Source of the DNA: Mesobacillus maritimus
Lineage (GTDB): Bacteria; Bacillota; Bacilli; Bacillales; Cytobacillaceae
DNA length: 64,000 bases
Direction of reading: 5' to 3'
Assembly (NCBI RefSeq): GCF_019749255.1
Contig: NZ_JACWFH010000036.1
Span: 62,001-126,000 of the forward strand
Part shown: piece after piece, positions 44,178 through 55,431 of the stretch
Layout of the letters: each line of letters begins with the position of its first letter
Position numbering within the stretch: position 1 is the stretch's first letter
Program-made: the position numbers and the translations under genes
The notes under the pieces: model-generated
Told to the model about the DNA's origin: nothing
Databases searched by the model: none
The model's input: the letters and a program-made list of their open reading frames with translations, nothing else

Positions 44178-44924
44178 TTATGAATTGTATATTTCTCTGT
44201 TTAAATTCACAATATCCTTATGTGAAAATTTAACTTCTTTCTTTTCTGCAAGGAGCTCTCCGAACCTTTCCATTACCTTATCCCGTTGGAATGGTGCTTT
44301 TTCTTTATTTGCCTTTTTCAAGGCTTTCGTGAGTTCATCTTTTGTTAGTTCTGTGCAGTATGCAGGAGTTCCTGGCTGTTGTCCCCAAGAGTCACTTAAA
44401 GAACCACTATCTACAGCGTCGAAGCCTAGATCGGATACTATGTCCATGACTACTTGTTTTTGTGATTGGTTATCACCAGCAACTGCCATCGCGATTCTTC
44501 CACTAGAATGTTCGGATGTTCCTTCATTTTCTAAAGTATAGGCTAATAAGTTGTTGAAAGCTTTTATGATAGGTCTGCCTAATTGATTTGAAACCCAAAC
44601 ACTTTCGACCATCCCGTTCTCTATTTCTTCAATTTTACCATCTCTAAAAGGATAATAATTTGAAGTATCTACAATAATTACTTCCTCCTCGACTTGATCG
44701 ATTATGTTCCGAATGCTTGGCAGTGCCTTTATAGGGAGAGATATTATAAGAACTTCTATATTTTTAATTGCATCCTCTACCAGTACAGCTGTTCCAGCAA
44801 GCTCTTTTCCTTCTAAACGTTCAATTCCTCGTGCATCTGCAATTTTGACATCATGTCCATTCTTAACTAATTTTTTCGAAATAATTGACCCAATTGGTCC
44901 AGCACCTATAATTCCAAATTTCAT
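44178..44924 (-). CDS. NAD(P)-binding oxidoreductase, F420-NADP reductase-like
   Basis: 248 residues. The Rossmann fold starts KFGIIGAGPIGSIISKKL with GxGxxG at residues 7-12. VLIISLPIKALPSI and VIIVDTSNYYPFRDG fit the NADP-binding part of F420-dependent NADP reductase-like proteins; AFNNLLAYTLENEG is typical for the same group. AGGAGGAACAATC precedes the ATG. Divergent from an HxlR regulator with a palindromic operator in between, so it is probably induced by the HxlR signal. The physiological substrate is unknown. Confidence 0.85.
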   Translation of the reverse strand: MKFGIIGAGPIGSIISKKLVKNGHDVKIADARGIERLEGKELAGTAVLVEDAIKNIEVLIISLPIKALPSIRNIIDQVEEEVIIVDTSNYYPFRDGKIEEIENGMVESVWVSNQLGRPIIKAFNNLLAYTLENEGTSEHSSGRIAMAVAGDNQSQKQVVMDIVSDLGFDAVDSGSLSDSWGQQPGTPAYCTELTKDELTKALKKANKEKAPFQRDKVMERFGELLAEKKEVKFSHKDIVNLNREIYNS

Positions 44925-45095
44925 GATTGTTCCTCCTAAAGTTATATAAAAGAATTCTTCAGCTTAAAGTTACACAATCATATGTTTATCAAACGGTAAA
45001 CATATTAGATAAAAAAACGTATTGAGTATTTCTGTTACATATACTAGAATAAAATCATTTCTCATCTTTTTGAAGTAGGCAATAAAAAATGGCGT

Positions 45096-45113
45096 AGTAC
45101 ATTTTTTTGTACT
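45096..45113. promoter_or_regulatory. HxlR-type operator between divergent genes
   Basis: AGTACA TTTTTT TGTACT is a perfect inverted repeat 17 bases before the HxlR start. The same site recurs at 45607-45622. Confidence 0.6.
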
Positions 45114-45129
45114 TAACAGTAGAAAGCAG

Positions 45130-45498
45130 GTGAAGATGGTGTCTAGGATATGTAAGGATGGATTTGATAAAGAGTGTATAAAGGAACAAAGAGAATTTTT
45201 TGGCATTGCTTATACCCAAAATATCCTCTCCGGACGTTGGAAATATGTAATTCTATGGTATTTAAAGACCAAAGAGCGTCGCTATAGTGAAATTAAAGCC
45301 TTTTTATGGGATATTTCACAAGGTTCTCTTACAAAGCAACTTCGAGAACTAGAAACAGATGGTTTAATTAATCGCAAAGTTTTTCCAGAGGTTCCTCCTC
45401 GTGTAGAGTATTCACTAACCTCAAAAGGGGAAGAATTAATCCCTATTATTGATTTGATGGAAGAGTTCGGGAAGAAGTTTGGGGAGCAGGCAGACTAA
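45130..45498 (+). CDS. HxlR-family transcriptional regulator
   Basis: 122 residues from GTG 45130, or ATG 45136. HxlR winged helix: ILSGRWKYVILWYLKTKERR near residues 32-51, then SQGSLTKQLRELETDGLI and PPRVEYSLTSKGEEL. A cysteine near the start (RICKDG) could be a redox sensor, as in YodB/CatR-type HxlR proteins. It is divergent from the NADP-binding reductase gene and probably represses both through the AGTACA-TGTACT site. Confidence 0.9.
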   Translation: MKMVSRICKDGFDKECIKEQREFFGIAYTQNILSGRWKYVILWYLKTKERRYSEIKAFLWDISQGSLTKQLRELETDGLINRKVFPEVPPRVEYSLTSKGEELIPIIDLMEEFGKKFGEQAD

Positions 45499-45876
45499 CC
45501 AAAGCTCTCCCATTCATCGTTTACAAGTTACCCCTATTTCACAACTAAATGGTTTAAGGTCGAGGCTGTCATTGTGGCAGCTTTTTTGTTATAACCAAGC
45601 TATTAGGTACAAAAAAATGTACTATGGCAACTTTTATTGCCCTCTTTTAAAAATTGAGAATTGGTTTTATTCTAGTGACTATAACAAAATTACTCCATTT
45701 AACAAGTTGATAGGCAAAACGGTGTACTATACAGAATCAGGACAATTTAGTGTTTAACAGTTGATGTGGATGCATGGATCCATCCTTTTGTCGTCTGTTC
45801 TAGATAAATTCAGCCTGATAAAATGAGAGTAGGTCTCTTAAGTTAGATGGACAACTAAATTTTAACTGTGATAAAG
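45499..45876 (+). other. Gap with terminator, second HxlR-type site and a gene remnant
   Basis: GCTGTC ATTGT GGCAGC plus TTTTTT (45565-45588) ends the HxlR transcript. GTACAAAAAAATGTAC at 45607-45622 repeats the HxlR operator. Downstream the plus strand reads TPFNKLIGKTVYYTESGQFS and a stop at about 45757, perhaps the tail of a target gene now lost. Confidence 0.4.
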
Positions 45877-45888
45877 TTAGCTTGCTAA
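45877..45888. promoter_or_regulatory. MarR operator copy 1
   Basis: TTAGCTTGCTAA, a perfect palindrome 28 bases before the marR start. Three related copies lie after the gene. Confidence 0.65.
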
Positions 45889-45915
45889 GTAAAATTCAGT
45901 AGTGGAGGCATATCT

Positions 45916-46344
45916 ATGAACGATAATAAGGTTGGATGCGATATTCGTGAGTCGTTAGATAAAATCTCATCTAAAATGCGTCGAGATTACAGCGAAAGTC
46001 TGAGAGAACTGAATCTTCATGTTGGCCAGGATAAACTACTCGCTCGTTTGTGGTTAGGTGATGGAATCACACAAATGCAACTATGTGAACATTTGAAATG
46101 CGAACCGCCTACGGTAACAAATATGGTTAAATCGCTGGAGCTAAATGGATTCATATATCGAAAACGTGATGAACAAGATGCAAGGGTTATGCGAATTTAT
46201 CTAACGGACAAGGGCAAACAATTAGAGGAACCAGTTGATCTCAAATGGAAACAGCAGCAAGCAAAATTACTCCATTCAATCTCACCGGAAGAACTCTTAA
46301 TCTTAAGAGAACTAATGAAGCGCATGGAGAGAAACTTATTCTAA
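45916..46344 (+). CDS. MarR-family transcriptional regulator
   Basis: 142 residues. The winged helix reads ITQMQLCEHLKCEPPTVTNM and VKSLELNGFIYRKRDEQDAR (residues 50-90), then VMRIYLTDKGKQLEE. GTGGAGG precedes the ATG. Palindromes TTAGCnnGCTAA occur once before it and three times between it and the LLM monooxygenase gene, so it probably represses itself and the downstream oxygenase-exporter operon. The ligand is unknown. Confidence 0.9.
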   Translation: MNDNKVGCDIRESLDKISSKMRRDYSESLRELNLHVGQDKLLARLWLGDGITQMQLCEHLKCEPPTVTNMVKSLELNGFIYRKRDEQDARVMRIYLTDKGKQLEEPVDLKWKQQQAKLLHSISPEELLILRELMKRMERNLF

Positions 46345-46363
46345 GTTTTCTCTATGTTGATAC

Positions 46364-46455
46364 TTAGCATGCTAAGTATTTGTTTAGCAACCTAAATATA
46401 AATAGTTCTATATCGTAAACAGTTATGAAATCCACTAAATTAGTTAGCAAGCTAA
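46364..46455. promoter_or_regulatory. MarR operator copies 2-4 upstream of the LLM oxygenase gene
   Basis: TTAGCATGCTAA (46364-46375), TTAGCAACCTAA (46384-46395, one arm changed) and TTAGCAAGCTAA (46444-46455). They lie 86-177 bases before the oxygenase start. Confidence 0.65.
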
Positions 46456-46540
46456 ATGTTTTCTGGCTTTCAAATCTACTGTAATATACTACGGCCACTT
46501 GTTACTTGGAGCCATTTTAAAAATAAAGGAGAAGAGATAC

Positions 46541-47878
46541 ATGAAACAAAGAAAAGAGATGCAGCTAGCGTTACAAATGGTTTCTGGATACGGAGCTGAA
46601 TTCAGCGCTTGGAGAATGCCTGGTACCGACCCAGCAGCCTACACAAATACGGATAGTTATGTAGAGCGAGCTAAAATCGCTGAAAAAGGAAAATTTCAAA
46701 TGATCTTTATCGCCGATACCCCAGCATTAACCGTCGACTTAGGCCCTCAGACTCCTAGTTTTCCTATGGATCCTATGTTAGCACTTATGGCTGTAGCTAG
46801 AGAAACGAAACATATTGGTCTTGTTGCTACACTATCCACGACATTCAATTATCCATATAACATAGCACGTCAGTTTAAAGCACTCGATGTGATAAGTAAA
46901 GGGCGTGTAGGTTGGAATGCGGTCACCACATCCGAGCCATTAGCTGCAGCAAATTTTGGTGCTCGGGTTGGCAACCGCAAAGAACGATATAGTATGGCTC
47001 ATGAATCCATCCAAATTGTCCAAGCATTATGGGGGAGTTGGGAACAAGACGCTTGGACGTTAGATGTAGAAGGTGGAAAATTTGCCGACATGGACAAAAT
47101 TCAGCCTATAAATCTTCAAGGGCAATATTATGCATCCCGTGGTCCTTTGCCAATCCCGCCCTCCGAGCAAGGTCAGCCAGTTATTTTCCAGGCAGGAGGA
47201 GGGCAGGAAGGGTTGGAATTAGCGGGGAGGTACGCTTCTGGTGTCTATGCGAATCCTTATGACATTGAGTCTGCTCGTGAACATAGGCAAGCACTTCGAC
47301 AAAGTGCAGCTCGTTTTGGCAGAAATCCGGATGACATCAAGATGTATGCAGGTTTTATGTTTTCCATAGGTTCAACGGAAGAAGAAGGTTTAGAACGTCG
47401 AAGACAACTTATGAGTTTTAATCCTGAAGAGATTCCAAGTCGGGTAAGTTACCTTGGTTCAATGGTTGGTTTACCACTTTCGGTGAATTCGTTAGATATT
47501 GATCAACCTTTAGCAACTGACATGTTGAAAAACGCATATGCCAACCCTATGGATCCACGTTCCCACAGAGCTTTAGAGCTTCTGCAAAAAGGTCTATCCA
47601 TTCGAGATGTTCTTGCGCATGGGGTCATTAACTATCATCCAGTAGTTGCAGGCACCCCCTTACAAGTTGCCGACTTCTTGGAAGAATGGTTTTTGGCTGG
47701 TGCATGTGATGGCTTCTCGGTTGTTCCGGATATAGCCTATGATGGTGTTGCTGATTTTGTGGAACATGTTGTCCCAATTTTGCAGGACCGTGGTTTGTTT
47801 CACAAGGATTATGAAGGAAAAACACTACGTGAGAATATGGGAGTTCCTTATCAATACGGCAGGCTGAAAGATAATTAA
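46541..47878 (+). CDS. LLM-class flavin-dependent monooxygenase (NtaA/DszA-like)
   Basis: 445 residues from ATG 46541, with AAAGGAGAAGAGATAC upstream. It belongs to the bacterial luciferase superfamily, FMNH2-dependent, of the NtaA/SnaA/DszA group: FIADTPALTVD near 60, GLVATLSTTFNYPYNIAR near 105, SKGRVGWNAVTTSEP near 130, and QPVIFQAGGGQEGLELA near 220. Such enzymes open chelators, dibenzothiophene sulfone or similar xenobiotics, with FMNH2 supplied by a separate reductase. It sits between marR and an MFS exporter, which suggests a detoxification module. Confidence 0.9.
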   Translation: MKQRKEMQLALQMVSGYGAEFSAWRMPGTDPAAYTNTDSYVERAKIAEKGKFQMIFIADTPALTVDLGPQTPSFPMDPMLALMAVARETKHIGLVATLSTTFNYPYNIARQFKALDVISKGRVGWNAVTTSEPLAAANFGARVGNRKERYSMAHESIQIVQALWGSWEQDAWTLDVEGGKFADMDKIQPINLQGQYYASRGPLPIPPSEQGQPVIFQAGGGQEGLELAGRYASGVYANPYDIESAREHRQALRQSAARFGRNPDDIKMYAGFMFSIGSTEEEGLERRRQLMSFNPEEIPSRVSYLGSMVGLPLSVNSLDIDQPLATDMLKNAYANPMDPRSHRALELLQKGLSIRDVLAHGVINYHPVVAGTPLQVADFLEEWFLAGACDGFSVVPDIAYDGVADFVEHVVPILQDRGLFHKDYEGKTLRENMGVPYQYGRLKDN

Positions 47879-47954
47879 AGCTTAGATAACAACAAACAAT
47901 GATTTGCTAAAAATAAACGATTATTAATTAAGTTGATTTACAAGGAGATATTAA

Positions 47955-49388
47955 ATGAAGAATCAATACAATACGCGTGCCATTATGGCATCGCTACTTA
48001 TCTGCGGTTTCGTCGGCATGTTCAGCGAAACTGCCCTCAATATTGCAATGACTAATTTAATGGAAGTATTCCAAATTTCGGCCGCAACTGCACAGTGGTT
48101 AACAACTGGGTTCTTGTTGACTCTAGGCATTTTAATGCCAATAAGTGGGTTGTTATTGCAGATGTTTACTACAAGACAGCTCTTCACAGGTTCGCTCATC
48201 AGCTTAATCGTCGGTACATTGATCGCGGCGATGGCGTTCAACTTTGGAATGTTAATGTTCGCCCGAGTTTTACAGGCAGTAGGTATGAGCTTGTTGCTCC
48301 CACTCTTGTTCAATACCATTCTTGTCATCTATCCGCCTGAGAAGCGGGGGGCGGCAATGGGGTTTGTCGGACTTGTTATCATGTTTGCGCCAGCAACCGG
48401 TCCTACCATAGGTGGTCTATTAATAGAGTATTTTACATGGCATTATATCTTCTGGTTCTCGTTTCCATTCCTGATTATTGGGTTGTTGATAGGACTGAAG
48501 TACTTGGAAAATGTCACCGATGTAACGAAGCCCCGGATCGATCTGCTGTCTGTCGCACTGTCAACAATTGGCTTTGGAGGAGTTGTCTTCGGTTTCAGTA
48601 AAGCAGGCGAAGGATCTGAAGGATGGGGCAGTGTAGTTGTGCTCACTTCAATCATTGTTGGGCTTGTTGCACTGGTGCTGTTCGTACTGCGCCAAATCTT
48701 AATGAATGATCCGATGATGAACCTTAGCGTTTTCAAGTATCCGATGTATGTCGTTGGGCTGCTTCTGGTACTGTCATGTATGATGATTATTATGTCGAGT
48801 ATGATTATTCTGCCGATGTTTCTGCAAACGGGTGCAGGGTTGTCTGTGTTCACTGCGGGACTCATGCTTTTGCCGGGCAGCGCTTTGAACGGTATCCTCT
48901 CCCCGCGAATGGGGCATTTGTTCGATAAATATGGGCCAAAATGGCTCGTTATTCCCGGACTCGTGATCGTTTCAGTCATGTTATGGTTGTTTACTTCACT
49001 ATCTCCTGCTTCTTCAGTGGCATTTATCGTGGCACTGCATATCGGTCTCATGGTTGGTGTAGGCATGGTATGGATGCCAGCTCAAACGAACGGGCTAAAT
49101 CAATTGCCGCCGGAGTTATACCCGCACGGCACGGCAGTCTTAAATACACTGCAGCAGGTGGCAGGCGCGATTGGAATTGCTGTAGCAATTAGCATCCTTA
49201 CGGGTGGTATGGAGAAATACTTGCACGGCTCCTCAGATCCGACTATGCTGAACGAAATAGCAAAAGCGATGACAGCAGGATCACAAAACGTGTTTTTGTT
49301 CACGATGATCATAGCATTAATTGGCTTGATTTTAGCATTCTTCATTCGACGCGTAGTCAATCACGAGGAGCGATATTCGGCACATTGA
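47955..49388 (+). CDS. MFS drug-exporter, DHA2 (LmrB/EmrB) family
   Basis: 477 residues with about 14 membrane segments. MFSETALNIAMTNLM in helix 1, QWLTTGFLLTLGILMPISGL near 47-66 and MFARVLQAVGMSLLLPLL near 98-115 are DHA2 family features; FAPATGPTIGGLLIEYFTWH is motif C. ACAAGGAGATATTAA precedes the ATG. Downstream of the LLM oxygenase in the same MarR-controlled unit. Its codons are richer in G and C than those of the neighbours. Confidence 0.9.
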   Translation: MKNQYNTRAIMASLLICGFVGMFSETALNIAMTNLMEVFQISAATAQWLTTGFLLTLGILMPISGLLLQMFTTRQLFTGSLISLIVGTLIAAMAFNFGMLMFARVLQAVGMSLLLPLLFNTILVIYPPEKRGAAMGFVGLVIMFAPATGPTIGGLLIEYFTWHYIFWFSFPFLIIGLLIGLKYLENVTDVTKPRIDLLSVALSTIGFGGVVFGFSKAGEGSEGWGSVVVLTSIIVGLVALVLFVLRQILMNDPMMNLSVFKYPMYVVGLLLVLSCMMIIMSSMIILPMFLQTGAGLSVFTAGLMLLPGSALNGILSPRMGHLFDKYGPKWLVIPGLVIVSVMLWLFTSLSPASSVAFIVALHIGLMVGVGMVWMPAQTNGLNQLPPELYPHGTAVLNTLQQVAGAIGIAVAISILTGGMEKYLHGSSDPTMLNEIAKAMTAGSQNVFLFTMIIALIGLILAFFIRRVVNHEERYSAH

Positions 49389-49408
49389 TTTTTTAATAAA
49401 TAACAACA

Positions 49409-49498
49409 ACAGGGTTACTTAGGAAAATAATAAATAAGTTGACCCTGTGTATTTAATTACGAAACCTAAGTGACATAGATGAAATTCTATGTCTTTTT
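49409..49498 (+). terminator. Two hairpins after the MFS gene
   Basis: ACAGGGTTACTTA...TAAGTTGACCCTGT (about 49410-49448) is followed by GACATAGA TGAAA TTCTATGTC plus TTTTT (49472-49498). The second is a clear terminator. Confidence 0.75.
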
Positions 49499-49547
49499 CC
49501 ATAATATAATCCTTTTATTTGAAAAAGTGTTGTTATTGGAAAGCAGC

Positions 49548-49572
49548 GCTATTGCACAGTACAACGATACTG
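49548..49572. repeat. Integrase-linked repeat, copy C (left end only)
   Basis: GCTATTGCACAGTACAACGA then TACTG matches the left end of the family. The hairpin and right end are decayed. The rest of 49499-49738 shows only a short (TC)n run near 49680 and no gene. Confidence 0.55.
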
Positions 49573-49738
49573 TTCATCTAAATAGAGTATTCAACAATTA
49601 AGGTAGATTCTTCAAAAGCCGGATTAATTCAAATCAATAAGTTTTTACTTCCTACAATTTGTTGGTTACGCTAACTTATTCTCTCTCTCTCTAGATAATT
49701 ATCCTTTCACCACAAGAACCCCCAAGGAAGGAAGGGGG

Positions 49739-50656
49739 TTATACGTTTATCGCTTCGTCATCACTAGCTCTCAAACGCTTAATATCTTCTTTTGGTGGCA
49801 AACCAAACATGCGCGAATATTCACGACTGAATTGTGATGGACTATCATAGCCCACCCGGAATGCAACATCAGCAGCATCTGATGACTCAGATAATAACAA
49901 GCTGCGAGCTTCTTGTAGTCTCAGTTGTTTCTGGAATTGAATGGGGCTCATTGCGGTTACTTCTTTAAAGTGCCGATGTAGGGAAGAAACACTCATATTA
50001 GCTATTTCCGCAAGTTCCTCAATCTTTAACGATTTTTCATAGTTGTTCATGATATGTTGGATTACATCACTGATTTGATGGGTTGAACTACCTTCTATTG
50101 CAATCTGTTTAAGCATACCTCCATGTTCTCCTTGCAGAACCCGATAGATGATTTCTTTCATAATAAGAGGAGCAATTACCTTTATGTCTTTCGGAGTATC
50201 TAGTAATCGAACTAATCTTGTTACCGCATCTAGCAAAGAGGCTTCTATTTCGCTGACATACATACCACGTTTAGCATTTTCCTTCTTATCAACCCCCATT
50301 TCGAATTCACGTAACACCTCCAATATTTCACTGGGTGTGAATTCCAGTTTGAGAGCCAGATAAGGCACTTCAGGAGAAGCTTCCGTAACTTGTCCTGCAA
50401 TTGGTAGGTTAACCGATGCAACAAGGTAATTGGCAGGACTGTACACATAGCTCTCCTGTGCGAGCAATACCATCTTCCTACCTTGAACGATCATGCATAA
50501 TGAAGGTTTGTAGACTCCGTAACTTGGGCCTATTAAATCAGAGAAACGAGTGAACGATAAAGAAGGAATAGTAGTCGGGTGAATTCCGTCATTACCTGTG
50601 TGACTCTCAATAATCTGGGTCAGTTCAACTCGCTGTTTATCGACTTGTGTGGACAT
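49739..50656 (-). CDS. AraC-family transcriptional regulator with AraC_N domain
   Basis: 305 residues. The N-terminal half (about 20-180) is the AraC-type cupin arm: SLCMIVQGRKMVLLAQESYV and YLVASVNLPIAGQV. The C-terminal half carries the double helix-turn-helix: KIEELAEIANMSVSSLHRHF near 214 and AADVAFRVGYDSPSQFSREY near 262. It is divergent from an aldo/keto reductase gene, the usual layout for this group, so it is the likely activator of the 50.8-58.0 kb block. Confidence 0.9.
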   Translation of the reverse strand: MSTQVDKQRVELTQIIESHTGNDGIHPTTIPSLSFTRFSDLIGPSYGVYKPSLCMIVQGRKMVLLAQESYVYSPANYLVASVNLPIAGQVTEASPEVPYLALKLEFTPSEILEVLREFEMGVDKKENAKRGMYVSEIEASLLDAVTRLVRLLDTPKDIKVIAPLIMKEIIYRVLQGEHGGMLKQIAIEGSSTHQISDVIQHIMNNYEKSLKIEELAEIANMSVSSLHRHFKEVTAMSPIQFQKQLRLQEARSLLLSESSDAADVAFRVGYDSPSQFSREYSRMFGLPPKEDIKRLRASDDEAINV

Positions 50657-50836
50657 AAAAAACCTCCTTGTGTCAAAGTCTTTTATTCTATACTAATACA
50701 TATTTCCTCAGAATATAAGCGATATGAGATGATTAGGCAATGATTTAGTAGGATTAGTATAATAGTTTCTAATTTTTTTGTTGCATAATAAGGGAGCCAC
50801 GGTTTTTTATTCTCACATCTCCACAATAGGTGTTAA

Positions 50837-52714
<1,878 letters not shown>

Positions 52715-52736
52715 TACTAGTTTTCATATGAACAAG

Positions 52737-52776
52737 GAAAAGTCGATTTCCTACTTGGAACATCGACTTTTTTCTT
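52737..52776 (+). terminator. Terminator after the two reductase genes
   Basis: AAAAGTCGA (52738-52746) pairs with TCGACTTTT. An inner TTTCC/GGAA strengthens the stem and six T follow. The rest of 52715-53001 has no gene and carries the promoter for the lipoprotein cluster. Confidence 0.8.
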
Positions 52777-53001
52777 ATTATTTAGCCAATTACTTGTTAT
52801 GTAAGTGACTGTGACAAGATTAGGCAATCATTCGATACGATTGTGATACCAGACGTTATTTATACTGTTGCATAATATTGATAAGTTGTTTAATGGTATG
52901 TTTGTATTTTTTTAAATTATCAAATAAAGGTTTTGATTCCAGTCATGATTATACCTAGTTGTTGGTCTTGGAGTCGTATTGAAATCTAGAGGAGGAATAG
53001 T

Positions 53002-53790
53002 GTGAAAAAAATATTATTTGGGATTTTTATATTGCTGGTGATGTCTATTACCCTTATTGCTTGCAGTAACAATAATGATAATTCTACCCAACAGGAATCG
53101 ACTAATGATGTTTCACAAAATGATCCTAATGCACAGCAAGAGCCATCGGAGGATACTTCCCAAGAGAATCCTGTGGAAGACGGTTCTAGTATAATTCAAT
53201 TTCCTGAAGATTACAGAGATGGAGTTCTTTACAATACATTGACAAGAGGAAGCGCTTATGAGGAATTTTTCACGAGTGAGGAAACGATTGAAGCAGTGCA
53301 GAATGGGGAACCAATTCCAAATGGTTCTGTCATTACCCTTGTCATTTACGAGAATGATGAACTTGACCGAATCTTTGTGATGAAAAAGGACGCAGACCTG
53401 GACCCACAACTGTTGGATGAACAGCATAATGGAGAATGGGCTTTTCAGAACTTCACTCCTAACGGAACTGTAAATGAAGAGGAAGATCTTGGTCGCTGTA
53501 TGTCTTGTCACGCAAATCAAGAGAGAGACGATTTTCTATATAAGCTGGAAGAAATGAAGAGTTTTGACCTTGATGAGGTTGCCGGATTAATTGAAAGTAA
53601 TAAAGAATCTCAAATCTCAGGTGTCTCTACAGATGAATGGGAGATAAGAGAGGTAGCAGCTCACTTAGATCACTCGCCTTCCAATGATGTGAATAGTAAG
53701 GAGAGTATTGTATTAGAAGGTCAGGAAAAAGGTGAAATAATAAAAAATGTTCTATTGACATTGCATCTCAAGCAGTTGAAAAACGGATAG
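53002..53790 (+). CDS. Lipoprotein with cytochrome P460 domain
   Basis: 262 residues. A signal peptide with lipobox LIACS (Cys at 21) is followed by a 40-residue Ser/Gln/Glu-rich linker, then the P460-like domain: FPEDYRDGVLYNTLTRGSAY near 68-87 and the heme-binding CMSCH at about 170-174. Such proteins carry a c-type heme outside the membrane. GAGGAGGAATAGT precedes the start. It sits ahead of a cytochrome b561-like membrane protein and a flavodoxin lipoprotein, so electron transfer at the outer face of the membrane is likely. Confidence 0.8.
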   Translation: MKKILFGIFILLVMSITLIACSNNNDNSTQQESTNDVSQNDPNAQQEPSEDTSQENPVEDGSSIIQFPEDYRDGVLYNTLTRGSAYEEFFTSEETIEAVQNGEPIPNGSVITLVIYENDELDRIFVMKKDADLDPQLLDEQHNGEWAFQNFTPNGTVNEEEDLGRCMSCHANQERDDFLYKLEEMKSFDLDEVAGLIESNKESQISGVSTDEWEIREVAAHLDHSPSNDVNSKESIVLEGQEKGEIIKNVLLTLHLKQLKNG

Positions 53791-53862
53791 ATTTGAGGAA
53801 TAAGATTTTTATTCAATGAAAGTTAAACGACAACTCATGTACCTAATAAAAATAAGCAAAGG

Positions 53863-54558
53863 ATGAAACAGTTGAATCAAAATATAGCAATTAGATTGGT
53901 TATTGATTTAACCATGACCATTCTGATGTTAGTGGCAATGGCTTATCAGATTACTGGGAATACCATTCATGAAGTAATCGGGGTTATCCTATTTCTTTTA
54001 TTTGTTGTTCATAATATTTTGAATAGAAGATGGTATAAGGCAATCACTAAAGGAAAATACAATATCCGTCGTGTTTTAAGCATTACGGTCAATTTGCTTT
54101 TTCTTATGTCTATGGTAACCATAATCATAAGCTCCTTCCCAATTTCTAGCGATTTATTCCCTTTTATACCAGTCAATAACGACATGGTATGGAGAGAAAT
54201 ACATGTTTTGACATCCTATTGGGCATTTATCTTGATGGCCGTACATATAGGAATGTCGTGGATAACAATTATCAATGCAGTAGGGAAGATGGGTGGGATC
54301 ACACACACTAACCGTATCCGCACCATTATCTTACGTTTTATTGCAGTAATGATTGTTGTTTACGGTGTACAGGCTTCTTTTGATAGAGAGATGAGTTACA
54401 AGTTAACGATTTATAATCCATTTGGTTGGGGTACAGATGATTCCGCTCTTAGATTTTTAATCGATCATCTAGCCATCATGGGAATTTATATAGGTGGTAC
54501 TCATTATGTGCTTAAATTTGTTCAAAGGAAGAAAAAGGAGAAGACGAGCAAGAAGTGA
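53863..54558 (+). CDS. DUF4405/cytochrome b561-like membrane protein
   Basis: 231 residues, about five membrane segments. Histidines sit inside or next to them: TIHEVIG near 34, FVVHNILNRRWYK near 52, EIHVLTSYW near 108, AVHIGMSW near 122 and DHLAIMG near 207, a pattern expected for b-type heme binding in the DUF4405 group. ATG 53863 is used; TTG 53872, which is better spaced from AAAGG, is possible. Next to a P460 lipoprotein and a flavodoxin lipoprotein. Confidence 0.75.
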   Translation: MKQLNQNIAIRLVIDLTMTILMLVAMAYQITGNTIHEVIGVILFLLFVVHNILNRRWYKAITKGKYNIRRVLSITVNLLFLMSMVTIIISSFPISSDLFPFIPVNNDMVWREIHVLTSYWAFILMAVHIGMSWITIINAVGKMGGITHTNRIRTIILRFIAVMIVVYGVQASFDREMSYKLTIYNPFGWGTDDSALRFLIDHLAIMGIYIGGTHYVLKFVQRKKKEKTSKK

Positions 54559-54598
54559 TCTAAAGGTTAGAAAAGGGATACCGCAAAAGGAAGTGAGT

Positions 54599-55345
54599 AT
54601 GATAAAGCGAGCAATCTTATCAGTTGGGTTAGCTTTTAGTTTCATTCTAGTTGGCTGTCAAAATAGTGAACCTAGTGAAACCAATGAACCTAGTGAAACT
54701 CCATCAAGTTCAACAAATGACAAATCTGAAACTGGCTCAGAAACTCAAGATTCTACATTACCAATTGAAGACACCGAGTATGGTCGTGGAGCAGAATCAG
54801 ATGGAGAGGACACGAATGCACAAGAAGCGCCCACACGAATGATTTCAGATGATGCTAATAGTATTATCATCTATTTTTCAAGATCAGGTAACACCCAAAA
54901 TCTAGCGAGAATGATCTACAACGAAGTCGGTGGAGATATGCTTGAATTAACCGTTACCGACCCATATCCTTCAGATTATAGACAAGCAGTAGAACGAGCG
55001 AACGAAGAAAGAGATAATCAAGAATATCCTAAGATTAATACAGACATTCCGGATTTATCCCAATATGATACTGTCTATTTAGGGTACCAAACCTGGGCAA
55101 TGACTTTATCTAATCCTATGATCTCTTTTTTAATGGGTCATGGTTCTAATTTGTCAGGAAAAACGATTTATCCCTTCTCAACCAATGCTGGGTATGGTGA
55201 GGGCAATACGATCGAACGTATTGAGGAACTCGCACCGGATGCAAGTGTCGCCACTAGTTTCAGTATTCAAGATGAAGATTTATTGGATAACCAGGATCAA
55301 GTAACTACATGGCTCAATGAGCATCAGTCACAAAGGGTAAATTAG
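54599..55345 (+). CDS. Flavodoxin-domain lipoprotein
   Basis: 248 residues from ATG 54599, with AAAAGGAAGTGAGT upstream. The signal peptide ends in lipobox LVGCQ (Cys about 19). A 70-residue acidic linker contains a short repeat (SEPSETNEPSET). The flavodoxin domain begins at about residue 90: IIIYFSRSGNTQNLARMI is the FMN phosphate loop, and YLGYQTWAMTLSNPMISFL follows. An exported FMN electron carrier is unusual against the cytoplasmic norm but known in Gram-positive bacteria. It overlaps no neighbour; the b561-like gene ends 40 bases upstream. Confidence 0.88.
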   Translation: MIKRAILSVGLAFSFILVGCQNSEPSETNEPSETPSSSTNDKSETGSETQDSTLPIEDTEYGRGAESDGEDTNAQEAPTRMISDDANSIIIYFSRSGNTQNLARMIYNEVGGDMLELTVTDPYPSDYRQAVERANEERDNQEYPKINTDIPDLSQYDTVYLGYQTWAMTLSNPMISFLMGHGSNLSGKTIYPFSTNAGYGEGNTIERIEELAPDASVATSFSIQDEDLLDNQDQVTTWLNEHQSQRVN

Positions 55346-55431
55346 ATTTGCATGAAGCCTAGTAAACAATGAATTTACACTTCATAGCTGTTAGAGAATG
55401 ATTTTAACGAATCGATTCATTCTAATGGGAG

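Noticed and set aside
49680-49696. Run of TC dinucleotides as a functional element
   Set aside because: Only about seven units in an AT-rich gap; most likely a chance simple repeat.
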